Part shown: positions 6,450-12,572 of the stretch, piece after piece
Layout: each line of letters opens with the position of its first letter
How positions within the stretch are numbered: the stretch's first letter is position 1
DNA from: Gammaproteobacteria bacterium
Lineage (GTDB): Bacteria; Pseudomonadota; Gammaproteobacteria; Arenicellales; Spongiicolonaceae
Direction of reading: 5' to 3'
DNA length: 12,572 nt
Assembly (NCBI GenBank): GCA_007570945.1
Contig: RKSH01000231.1
Span: 1 to 12,572 of the forward strand
The notes under the pieces: generated by a model
The model's input: only the letters and a program-made list of their open reading frames with translations
Database searches by the model: none
What the model was told of the DNA's origin: nothing
Translations under genes and position numbers: made by a program

Positions 6450-7919
6450 ATGGGCAGCACCATCGGGGAAAAAATCTCCCGCGCCCGGGAGAGCGATGCG
6501 CGGCGCAAAAAGAAACTGCGGCGCGCGGCGATGACGGCGGCCGGCGTTTGCGCGGTGGTTGTCAGCCTTGGTGCGGCGGCGTATTTTTATGTTTGGCCAT
6601 GGTTCGGCGGCGCGCCGGCGGTGGACCGCGCGCCGCAGGCCCCGGCGCCGGCGGCGACCGTGGCGGCCGGCGGCGGCGACCCGGCCGACAACCTGTTGCG
6701 TGAACAGTTTAAGTCGCAACTGAAGATTTTCCACGGCGAAACCGAGCCGGCGCTGGCCGCGGTGTCGGCATCGGTTTGGGCGGCGGATGCGCATGGGTTG
6801 ATTGTTGACGGCAAGGAAAAATCATTGCGCGCTTTTGACGCCGGCAACTATTCCTCCGCCGTCGGGCTGCTGCAGAACGCGCAAACAACGGCCGACGGGG
6901 TTTTGCGCCAGGCCGAGGAAAGATTTCGCGTAAACCTCAAGGCCGCCGCCGAGGCTTTTGATGCGGACGACCACCAAAACGCCGCCGCCGCCATCACCAC
7001 CGCGCTGTTGCTGAAACCTCGGCATGCGGCGGCGCGGGAGTTGCGCGGGCGCATTGATGTTTTGCCGCAGGTGCTGGAACTGCTGCAAACCGCCGCGCAG
7101 GCGCGCGTCGAAAACCGGCCGCAAGCCGAACAAAAAGCGCTGGCGGAAGTTGTGCGGCTGGACCCGGCGCGGAGCGCGGCGCGGCAACGTTTGCAAGCCG
7201 TCACCGAAGCCATTGCCGAGCGCGCCTTCACCGAAAACATCACCGCCGGATTCGGCGCGCTGGAAAAACGCGACCTGGCAGCCGCGCAACGCCACTGGGC
7301 CGCCGCGAAGAAAGTTTTTCCCGGCCGCGAGGAGGCGGCGGTGTTGGGCCGCGAAATCCATGATTTGAACCGCGCCCTCACCCTGCAAAAACACCTGCGC
7401 GCCGGCGCGCGGGCCGCGGCGGCGGACGACTGGGGCGGCGCGCTGCGGGCCTTTCAACTGGCGGGAAAAATCGACGCCGTCCACGCCGAGGCCGTGGCCG
7501 GTGAAAAGCGCGCCCGGGCGATTTTGAGCGCGCGCAAAAACATGGATTCCCACATCGCGCGGCGGCAACGGCTGGCTTCGCCGAATGTCGCGGCGGCGGC
7601 GGAAAAACTTTTGGCCGGTGCCCGCAAGTTGTACCCGCTCAGCCCGTCGCTGGCACGGCGCGGGGAGGAACTGGCCGCGCTGCTGGCCGCGGCCAGGCGG
7701 CCGGCGACGGTGACCGTCCACTCCGACAACCAAACCGACATTCGCGTGCGCGGCGTCGGCGTCATCGGCAAAACCGAACGGCGCACGCTGGAGTTGCGCC
7801 CCGGCGTGTACACTTTTGAAGGCCGGCGGCGCGGCTACCGCTCCAAGTTGGTGACGCTGACGGTCAATCATGACCGCGCGCCCCTGGCCGTGACCGTGGT
7901 TTGCGATGAGCAAATTTAA
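6450..7919 (+). CDS. Bitopic membrane protein with TPR-like helices and C-terminal PEGA-like domain
   Basis: A 489-residue protein with a basic cytoplasmic N-terminus (RARESDARRKKKLRR), one transmembrane helix at about 28-48, a Pro/Ala linker to residue 72, and a large periplasmic part. Residues 120-415 are helical with recurring TPR-like signatures (FDAGNYSSAVGLLQNA, ITTALLLKPRHAAARELRG, LEKRDLAAAQRHWAAAKKVFPGREEA, ADDWGGALRAFQLAGKID). The C-terminal 70 residues (about 418-485) form a beta-rich PEGA-like unit: TVTVHSDNQTDIRVRG, RTLELRPGVYTFEGRRRGYRSK, APLAVTVVC. PEGA domains are small beta-sandwich modules found on extracytoplasmic proteins. The start is ATG 6450, five bases after the lipoprotein stop, with TAAGG as the ribosome site; it gives the expected positive-inside N-terminus, and an earlier in-frame GTG at 6384 would lie deep in the lipoprotein gene. 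It overlaps the next gene by 14 nt. Likely a periplasm-spanning scaffold; no enzymatic motif is visible. Confidence 0.78.
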   Translation: MGSTIGEKISRARESDARRKKKLRRAAMTAAGVCAVVVSLGAAAYFYVWPWFGGAPAVDRAPQAPAPAATVAAGGGDPADNLLREQFKSQLKIFHGETEPALAAVSASVWAADAHGLIVDGKEKSLRAFDAGNYSSAVGLLQNAQTTADGVLRQAEERFRVNLKAAAEAFDADDHQNAAAAITTALLLKPRHAAARELRGRIDVLPQVLELLQTAAQARVENRPQAEQKALAEVVRLDPARSAARQRLQAVTEAIAERAFTENITAGFGALEKRDLAAAQRHWAAAKKVFPGREEAAVLGREIHDLNRALTLQKHLRAGARAAAADDWGGALRAFQLAGKIDAVHAEAVAGEKRARAILSARKNMDSHIARRQRLASPNVAAAAEKLLAGARKLYPLSPSLARRGEELAALLAAARRPATVTVHSDNQTDIRVRGVGVIGKTERRTLELRPGVYTFEGRRRGYRSKLVTLTVNHDRAPLAVTVVCDEQI

Positions 7920-9918
7920 CCGCGAACTGGCCGCGGCGCGCGCCCGCTCCCGCCGCGCCGGCGCGGCAATCGCGCTCGCCGTTGCCGTGGTCGCCGTTGC
8001 CGCTGCCGCGTTTTTTGTTTACACACGCGGCGTCGCGGTCAGCGTTTCACCGCCCGCCGCCGCGGCCTCGGCGGTGGTGAGCGTCGCGCGGGGCACCGGC
8101 TTCGCCATCGGCGGCAAGGTGTACTCGGCCGGCGACGTGACCATCACCGTCGCCGCCCCGGGTTTCATCACCGAGACCGTGGCCGTCGCCGCCGGGCGGC
8201 CGGCGCTGGTGGAGGTGGTGATGCGCGAGGCGCCGTCCACACTGCTGCTGGCGGCCAGCCCGGCGCTGCCCGGCACCCGCTGGTTTGTGGACGGCGTGTT
8301 GGTTGCAAGCGGCGCCGCCATCACCGCCGAGGTCAAGCCCGGCATCCGCCGGGTGCAGGTCAACCACCCGCACCATGAAGTGGCCGCGTTCACCGTCAAC
8401 ATCAAGCGCGGCGAGGAGGTGGGGCGCACGGTACAGCTCGCCCCGCTCAGCGGCCGGCTGCGCGTCACCACCGTTCCGGCCGGTGCAACCGTCGCCATGG
8501 ACGGTGCAACCGTCGGCACCGCCCCGCTGGCCATGGACGTGGGCGGCGGGAGTCACGCCCTCACCGTCACCCTCGCCGGCCGCAAGACCGTGCGCGACAC
8601 CGTCACCGTCACCAACGCCGCCCCCGCCGTCACCCGCAACTACAACCTGCCGCCGCTGGACGCCACGGTGCGCTTTGAGCTCAGCCCGGCCGGCGGCACG
8701 TTGTTGGTGAACGGCCGGCGCATCCGCAACCCCGGCGCCGTCACCGTCACCGCCGGCAGCGAGCACACCGCGGCCTACGCCAAGCCCGGCCATGGCCGGC
8801 AGGTGCGGAGGTTCACCGCCGCCGCCGGCGCCGCCAACGTGGTGCGCATGACGTTGCGCGCCGAGACCGGCGAGGTGAAGGTGACGTCCACGCCAAAGGC
8901 GACGGTGAGCGTGGACGGCGCGGTCGCCGGCGTCACGCCGCTGGATTTGCGCCTCAGCACGGTGCCGCACACCATCACCCTCAGCAAGCCGAACTACCGC
9001 GGCGTCACCCGCACCGTGACGCCGTCCACCGGCGGCGTTAAACGGGTGGACGCGGTGCTGAAAACGGAAAAGCAGGCGCGGCTTGAGGAAAGCCCGGCGC
9101 AATACAAAAACCAGGCCGGCATAACGATGAAACTGTTCGCCAAGCCGGGCGCCGTGAACATGGGCGCGCCGCGCCATGAAAAAGGCCGCCGCGCCAATGA
9201 GTTTGAGCGCGCGGTACGGTTGACCCGGCCTTTTTACGTCGCGCTGCACGAAACTACCGTGGCGCAGTTCGGTTTGTTCCAAAGCGGGAAAACCGGCGCG
9301 CCGGCGGCGCCGGTGACCGATGTTACGTGGGCCGATGCGGCGGAGTTTTGCAATTGGCTCAGCGCGCGCGAGGGGCTGCAGCCGTTTTATGCGCGGCGCG
9401 GCGGCCGCTGGGTGAACGCCGGCGGTGAGGGGGACGGCTACCGCCTGCCGACGGAGGCCGAGTGGGAGTATCTTGCGCGCAAGGCCGGGCGCCCGCAGCA
9501 GACGCGCTTCACCTGGGGCGGCAAAACGCAGGTGCCGCCGCGCGCCGGCAACTTTGCGGATGAGTCGGCCAAGGGCAAAACCCCGGGTTATATTCCGCGC
9601 TACACCGACGGTTTTGCCGGCCTGGCGCCGGTGGGAAGTTTCCCGGCCGACCGCGCCGGCCTGTTTGACCTCAGCGGCAATGTCAGCGAGTGGGTGCACG
9701 ACGTCTATTCGTTGACTCCGCCGCGCGGCGGTGGTATTGAAGTGGACCCCATGGGCGGCGCGCCCGGCGGCGCGCATGTGTTCAAGGGCTCCAACTGGCG
9801 CTCGGCAAGTTTGACCGAACTGCGGGCGTCGTTTCGTGAAACATCGGCCGGCGGCCGCGACGATTTGGGCTTCCGGGTGGCACGGTATTTATACGGCGGC
9901 AACCATGCGACGCAATAA
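7906..9918 (+). CDS. Bitopic PEGA-repeat protein with C-terminal FGE-sulfatase/SUMF1-like domain
   Basis: A 670-residue protein. A basic N-terminus (ARARSRR) precedes one transmembrane helix at about 19-40. About five beta-rich PEGA-like repeats of roughly 70 residues follow, near 43-109, 110-181, 182-250, 251-319 and 320-388; the clearest are RVTTVPAGATVAMDGATVG (repeat 3) and KVTSTPKATVSVDGAVAGVTP (repeat 5). Residues 405-662 form an FGE-sulfatase/SUMF1-type domain: MKLFAKPGAVNMGA, FYVALHETTVAQF, VTDVTWADAAEFCNWLS, YRLPTEAEWEYLAR, GLFDLSGNVSEWVHDVYS, VFKGSNWRSAS and DDLGFRVAR. The two catalytic cysteines of true formylglycine-generating enzymes are missing from the GSNWRS-to-DDLGFRV region, which has Ser/Thr/Glu instead, and no EgtB-type iron-binding His set is visible. 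It therefore looks like a non-catalytic binding domain of C-type-lectin-like fold. The ATG lies 14 nt inside the preceding gene. Probable role: a periplasmic structural or ligand-recognition arm. Confidence 0.85.
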   Translation: MSKFNRELAAARARSRRAGAAIALAVAVVAVAAAAFFVYTRGVAVSVSPPAAAASAVVSVARGTGFAIGGKVYSAGDVTITVAAPGFITETVAVAAGRPALVEVVMREAPSTLLLAASPALPGTRWFVDGVLVASGAAITAEVKPGIRRVQVNHPHHEVAAFTVNIKRGEEVGRTVQLAPLSGRLRVTTVPAGATVAMDGATVGTAPLAMDVGGGSHALTVTLAGRKTVRDTVTVTNAAPAVTRNYNLPPLDATVRFELSPAGGTLLVNGRRIRNPGAVTVTAGSEHTAAYAKPGHGRQVRRFTAAAGAANVVRMTLRAETGEVKVTSTPKATVSVDGAVAGVTPLDLRLSTVPHTITLSKPNYRGVTRTVTPSTGGVKRVDAVLKTEKQARLEESPAQYKNQAGITMKLFAKPGAVNMGAPRHEKGRRANEFERAVRLTRPFYVALHETTVAQFGLFQSGKTGAPAAPVTDVTWADAAEFCNWLSAREGLQPFYARRGGRWVNAGGEGDGYRLPTEAEWEYLARKAGRPQQTRFTWGGKTQVPPRAGNFADESAKGKTPGYIPRYTDGFAGLAPVGSFPADRAGLFDLSGNVSEWVHDVYSLTPPRGGGIEVDPMGGAPGGAHVFKGSNWRSASLTELRASFRETSAGGRDDLGFRVARYLYGGNHATQ

Positions 9919-10072
9919 AAAACCAAACCGTACTTTGGTGGCGATTGCCGCGGTTGCGGTTGCATTGGCGGCGCTCGGCGCCGTGGCGATTGTGGCCGGC
10001 GACAGCGCGGCGCAGAATTCGCCGCCTGAGATTAGCCTCAACTCCGCGGCGGCTTTTCCGGTGGATATCTGA
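9905..10072 (+). CDS. 55-residue single-pass membrane protein, function unknown
   Basis: A small gene in the space between the SUMF1-like and channel genes. ATG 9905 starts 14 nt before the previous stop, and the stop TGA shares its A with the ATG of the channel gene. The product has a strongly basic N-terminus (MRRNKKPNR), one hydrophobic helix at about 11-30 (LVAIAAVAVALAALGAVAIV), then a short polar tail ending PVDI that should lie in the periplasm. The length and topology resemble small accessory subunits of membrane complexes. Its precise fit, overlapping at both ends, argues that it is real although no family is recognised. The reading frame extends upstream to 9836, but that longer form would add a stretch without membrane-protein character that only mirrors the neighbouring gene. 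Confidence 0.65.
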   Translation: MRRNKKPNRTLVAIAAVAVALAALGAVAIVAGDSAAQNSPPEISLNSAAAFPVDI

Positions 10073-10836
10073 TGAACATCGGCGGCCGTGAACTGTGGAC
10101 CAACATCGCGGTGCTGCTGGCGGCGGCGGTTGCGGTGCATCTTTTGTATCTCGGCGTGATTATTCCGCGCGCCGAGTTTGCGATAGAGGCGGCGCGCCAG
10201 GCCGGGCAATCGGCGCCGCGCGACCTGTTCGTCATCTTCAAGGACATGGAGCAGGAAATTTGCGTGATTTTAATGCTCTACGGCGCGTATTTAATGCTGC
10301 GCAAGCACGGCAAACTGCGCTCCACCCGGTATTTGTTCACGGTGGATTTGCTGGACAACGCCGCGGACGGCAGGGAGTCGCTGGCCAATGCATTGCATGA
10401 GTTGGAGCGGCTGGATAAAAAATACCGTGAAACGCCGCTGGTGGAGACATTGGCCGCAAGTTTGCGCCGCTACCGCGCCACCGGCGACGTGCAAAACACC
10501 TCCGACGCCATCCGCGCCGGCGTGGAGGCGCTGGGCGTGCGCATGGAGGCGGAGAATTCCACCATTCGTTATTTAATCTGGGCCATTCCCTCGGTGGGAT
10601 TCATCGGCACCGTGCGCGGCATCGGCCAGGCCCTGTCGCGGGCCGAAGAGGCGCTGGCCGGGGACATCGCCGGCATGACCGAAAGCCTGGGCATTGCGTT
10701 TAACTCCACCCTGGTGGCGCTGCTCATCAGCATCGTGCTCATGTTTCTGCTGCACCAACTGCAGCGCGAGCAGGACGGGGTGCTGGTGGAAACACAGTCG
10801 TACTGCGAGAAATTTCTCCTCAAGCGGATTAGTTAG
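10072..10836 (+). CDS. MotA/TolQ/ExbB-family proton channel protein
   Basis: A 254-residue inner-membrane protein with four predicted helices: about 12-32, 61-77, 164-186 and 204-229. The last two carry the family signature: AIPSVGFIGTVRGIGQAL corresponds to the P-x-x-G-L-L-G-T-V-x-G segment of ExbB/TolQ/MotA, and GMTESLGIAFNSTLVALLIS corresponds to the following helix that lines the proton path. The loop between helices 2 and 3 (78-163) is charged and cytoplasmic, as in MotA. In the family, five such subunits surround a dimer of ExbD/TolR/MotB helices, and proton flow drives movement. The size is close to ExbB/TolQ rather than the longer ZorA type. It starts in the stop codon of the 55-residue gene and lies 3 nt before the first VWA gene. 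Here the ExbD partner is most likely the N-terminal helix of the two VWA proteins. Confidence 0.85.
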   Translation: MNIGGRELWTNIAVLLAAAVAVHLLYLGVIIPRAEFAIEAARQAGQSAPRDLFVIFKDMEQEICVILMLYGAYLMLRKHGKLRSTRYLFTVDLLDNAADGRESLANALHELERLDKKYRETPLVETLAASLRRYRATGDVQNTSDAIRAGVEALGVRMEAENSTIRYLIWAIPSVGFIGTVRGIGQALSRAEEALAGDIAGMTESLGIAFNSTLVALLISIVLMFLLHQLQREQDGVLVETQSYCEKFLLKRIS

Positions 10837-10839
10837 CAT

Positions 10840-11871
10840 TTGTCCGCGCGGCGCAAAACCGAGGGGTTTAATCTGGCCTTTCTGGACATCATGGCCTGCG
10901 GGCTGGGCGCGGTGATTTTGCTGTTTCTCATCGTCAAGCACAATTTTGACCGCGGCTCGGTGGAGGCCGACGTGACGCTGGGCGAAATGGAGGCGCTGGA
11001 ACAACGGAAAGAACAACTGCAAAAAGAGGTGGCGGACATTCGCCGGCGCAACTCCGCCGAACAAAAACTCGGCGGGGAGTTGCGGCAAAAACTTCTGGCC
11101 GTGCAACAGGCGGCGGCGGCGCTCGGCGAAAAAACCGCGCGGCGGAAAAAAGAAAACGAAAAACTCAAAAGCGATGTGGAGGAAATTCAACGGCGGCGGG
11201 CGGCCGATGTGGTGGCCGACCCGGCGGCCGGCGAGGAGTCCTATCTTATCGGGCTGAAAATGGAAGGGCGAAGAATCGCCGTCCTCCTTGACCACAGCGC
11301 GTCCATGACCGACGAAAAACTTCTGGACATCATCGCGCGCAAGATTCGCGGTGATGCGCACAAGCAGGGCGGGCCAAAATGGCGGCGCGCAAAAAAAACC
11401 GCGCGCTGGATGCTGAACCGCCTGCCGGACAAAAGCATGGTGTCGCTCATCGCCTTCAACCGCGGCGCAAAAATCCTCGGCGGCGCGGCCTGGCACGACG
11501 GCAAAAACGCCGCGCATCTCACCGCGCTGTTCAGGGCGGTCGACGAACTGGTGCCGAGCGGCGCCACCAACCTGCAGGCCGGGCTGGAGCGGTTGCAAAA
11601 ATTGCGCCCGCCCGCGACCGACATTTACCTGATTACCGACGGCCTGCCCACCGCCGGCGAGGGTGATGGTTGCCGCAGCGGCTTCACCGTCGGCGGCCGC
11701 TGCCGGGGGAAAATCTTTGAAAAAACGACGCGCAAATTCACCCCGGCCGGGGCGAAAATCAACGTGGTCCTGTTGCCGCTGGAAGGCGACCCGCAGGCCG
11801 CGCCGTACTACTGGCGCTGGGCATCGGCCAGCCGCGGCCTGATGATTGCGCCGGCCGGAAACTGGCCATGA
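10840..11871 (+). CDS. VWA-domain protein with ExbD/TolR-like N-terminal helix (copy 1)
   Basis: A 343-residue protein. After a short basic N-terminus comes one helix, NLAFLDIMACGLGAVILLFL (11-30), with Asp16 in the FLD context that matches FID of ExbD. Residues 45-120 form a charged coiled coil (EALEQRKEQLQKEVADIRRR and similar). Residues about 144-340 are a von Willebrand factor A domain with a complete MIDAS metal site: D151-x-S153-x-S155 in LLDHSASM, Thr243 in SGATNLQAGL and Asp267 in YLITDGLPT. Cys278 and Cys288 in a loop could pair in the periplasm. The start must be TTG 10840: the channel gene ends with TAG in this same frame two codons earlier, and the next Met (18) is inside the essential helix. 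No strong ribosome site is seen, so expression probably depends on coupling to the channel gene. It overlaps copy 2 by ATGA. Confidence 0.85.
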   Translation: MSARRKTEGFNLAFLDIMACGLGAVILLFLIVKHNFDRGSVEADVTLGEMEALEQRKEQLQKEVADIRRRNSAEQKLGGELRQKLLAVQQAAAALGEKTARRKKENEKLKSDVEEIQRRRAADVVADPAAGEESYLIGLKMEGRRIAVLLDHSASMTDEKLLDIIARKIRGDAHKQGGPKWRRAKKTARWMLNRLPDKSMVSLIAFNRGAKILGGAAWHDGKNAAHLTALFRAVDELVPSGATNLQAGLERLQKLRPPATDIYLITDGLPTAGEGDGCRSGFTVGGRCRGKIFEKTTRKFTPAGAKINVVLLPLEGDPQAAPYYWRWASASRGLMIAPAGNWP

Positions 11872-12572
11872 AGCGCCGCGCCCGGGGCGGGGATATTTTC
11901 AGTTTGTCGTTTTTGGACGTGGTGTCCTGCGGTTTCGGCGCCGTGGTGCTGCTGTTGCTGATAAGCAAAAGCGGCTTCACCGAGGCGGATGCCAACCGCG
12001 ACATCAGCGCCCTGCTGGCGCGCACATTTCAGGTGGAGGACGAGATTCAACAACTGTCCGGCCGCCGCGACCAATTAAAAGCGCAACTCGCCGCGCGCCA
12101 AGGCGAAAACCAGGCGGCGCGGGCATCGGTGGCCGCGGCCGCGGCGCAACTTGGCAAAAAACAAACAGAAGCGGCCAAGCTGCAAAAAGAATCCAGCGGC
12201 CTGCAGAACACCAAGGAAATTTTGCAGCGCGCATCCATCACGCCGGCCACCGCCGAAACCCGCGACGAGGAAGTGGGCGGCATCCCGGTGGACAGCGACT
12301 ATGTGATTTTCATCGTGGACACCTCCGGCAGCATGCAGGACATCTGGCCGCGGGTGCTGCGCGAGATGGAAAATGTTCTGGACATTCACCCCACGGTCAA
12401 GGGCTTCCAAATCATGAACGACAACGGCGCCCATCTCATCCGCTCCTACCGGGGGAAATGGATTCCGGACACGCCGCGGCGGCGGAAAAGCGTGTTGGGC
12501 GCCATGCGCAACTGGGGCGGATTGTCCAACAGCAGCCCGGTGGAGGGCCTGGAAGTGGCGCTCAAAACCTAC
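11868..12572 (+). CDS. VWA-domain protein with ExbD/TolR-like N-terminal helix (copy 2, C-terminus cut by window edge)
   Basis: The open frame runs from ATG 11868, overlapping the stop of copy 1, to the last base, giving 235 codons without a stop. The architecture repeats copy 1: basic N-terminus MKRRARGG, helix FSLSFLDVVSCGFGAVVLLLLI (11-32) with Asp17 in FLD, a coiled coil from about 50 to 120 (QQLSGRRDQLKAQLAARQGE), then a VWA domain starting DYVIFIVDTSGSM with MIDAS residues D151, S153 and S155 at the same residue numbers as in copy 1. The helix regions of the two copies are clearly paralogous (LxFLDxxxCGxGAVxLLxLIxK), whereas the VWA domains have diverged. The expected second MIDAS loop (GGTN in many VWA proteins) appears as WGGLSNSSPVEGLEVAL, without the usual Thr. 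GGAAA about 10 nt upstream is a plausible ribosome site. The missing C-terminus should complete the VWA fold. Confidence 0.83.
   Translation, partial: MKRRARGGDIFSLSFLDVVSCGFGAVVLLLLISKSGFTEADANRDISALLARTFQVEDEIQQLSGRRDQLKAQLAARQGENQAARASVAAAAAQLGKKQTEAAKLQKESSGLQNTKEILQRASITPATAETRDEEVGGIPVDSDYVIFIVDTSGSMQDIWPRVLREMENVLDIHPTVKGFQIMNDNGAHLIRSYRGKWIPDTPRRRKSVLGAMRNWGGLSNSSPVEGLEVALKTY

Noticed and set aside
9118..9918. Active formylglycine-generating enzyme or EgtB
   Set aside because: The catalytic cysteine pair and any EgtB-type His iron ligands are missing, and there is no sulfatase neighbour.
10072..11871. Tol-Pal or TonB-ExbB-ExbD energising complex
   Set aside because: No TonB, TolA, TolB or Pal features are seen, and the ExbD-like helix is fused to a coiled coil and VWA domain. 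Only the motor principle appears shared.
10072..12572. Zorya-type anti-phage system (ZorA/ZorB motor)
   Set aside because: The channel is ExbB-sized without ZorA's long cytoplasmic tail, the partner has VWA instead of a peptidoglycan-binding OmpA-like domain, and no helicase or nuclease effectors are present in the window.

Overview
The window is GC-rich DNA with dense, tightly packed genes on the + strand and typical Gram-negative envelope features: an outer-membrane type lipoprotein, Sec signal peptides and an ExbB/TolQ-family channel. With SfsA, a NodI/NodJ-type exporter and a long-chain acyl-CoA ligase, this suggests a member of the Pseudomonadota, most likely a gammaproteobacterium and perhaps an uncultured one. 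The taxonomy is inference; no rRNA or other marker is present.

Layout. At the left edge (minus strand) is the N-terminus of an SPL/PA0069-like radical SAM protein. It diverges from a long-chain acyl-CoA ligase at 253-2052. A 138-bp spacer follows, holding four 21-bp tandem repeat units and a consensus TATAAT box only 7 nt before the next start codon. Then come a two-gene NodI/NodJ-type ABC-2 exporter (2191-3851) and sfsA (3848-4549), all overlapping. A second spacer (4550-4636) resembles the first at its 5' end and again places a -10 box (TATACT, with a TG extension) 6 nt before the start codon. Both units are therefore predicted to be transcribed as leaderless mRNAs.

From 4637 to the right edge runs an uninterrupted run of eight genes, with gaps of at most 5 nt or overlaps of 4-14 nt. 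In order these are: a small secreted protein with a low-complexity linker; an outer-membrane type lipoprotein with a glycine-rich hydrophobic segment; a single-pass membrane protein with TPR-like helices and a C-terminal PEGA-like domain; a single-pass protein with about five PEGA-like repeats and a C-terminal FGE-sulfatase/SUMF1-type domain lacking the catalytic cysteines; a 55-residue single-pass membrane protein; a four-helix MotA/TolQ/ExbB-family channel; and two paralogous proteins, the second cut by the window edge, each with an ExbD/TolR-like N-terminal helix, a coiled coil and a von Willebrand factor A (VWA) domain.

The last three genes are the most interesting. The single N-terminal helix of each VWA protein carries Asp in the context FLD, matching FID in ExbD (the proton-carrying residue in ExbD/TolR/MotB). 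It sits directly downstream of an ExbB-type stator gene. The simplest model is a proton-motive-force-driven motor whose moving subunits end in periplasmic VWA (metal-dependent adhesion) domains instead of peptidoglycan- or TonB-binding domains. The PEGA, TPR, SUMF1-like and lipoprotein partners would bridge the periplasm to the cell wall or outer membrane. I do not recognise this as a named system; the function is inference.
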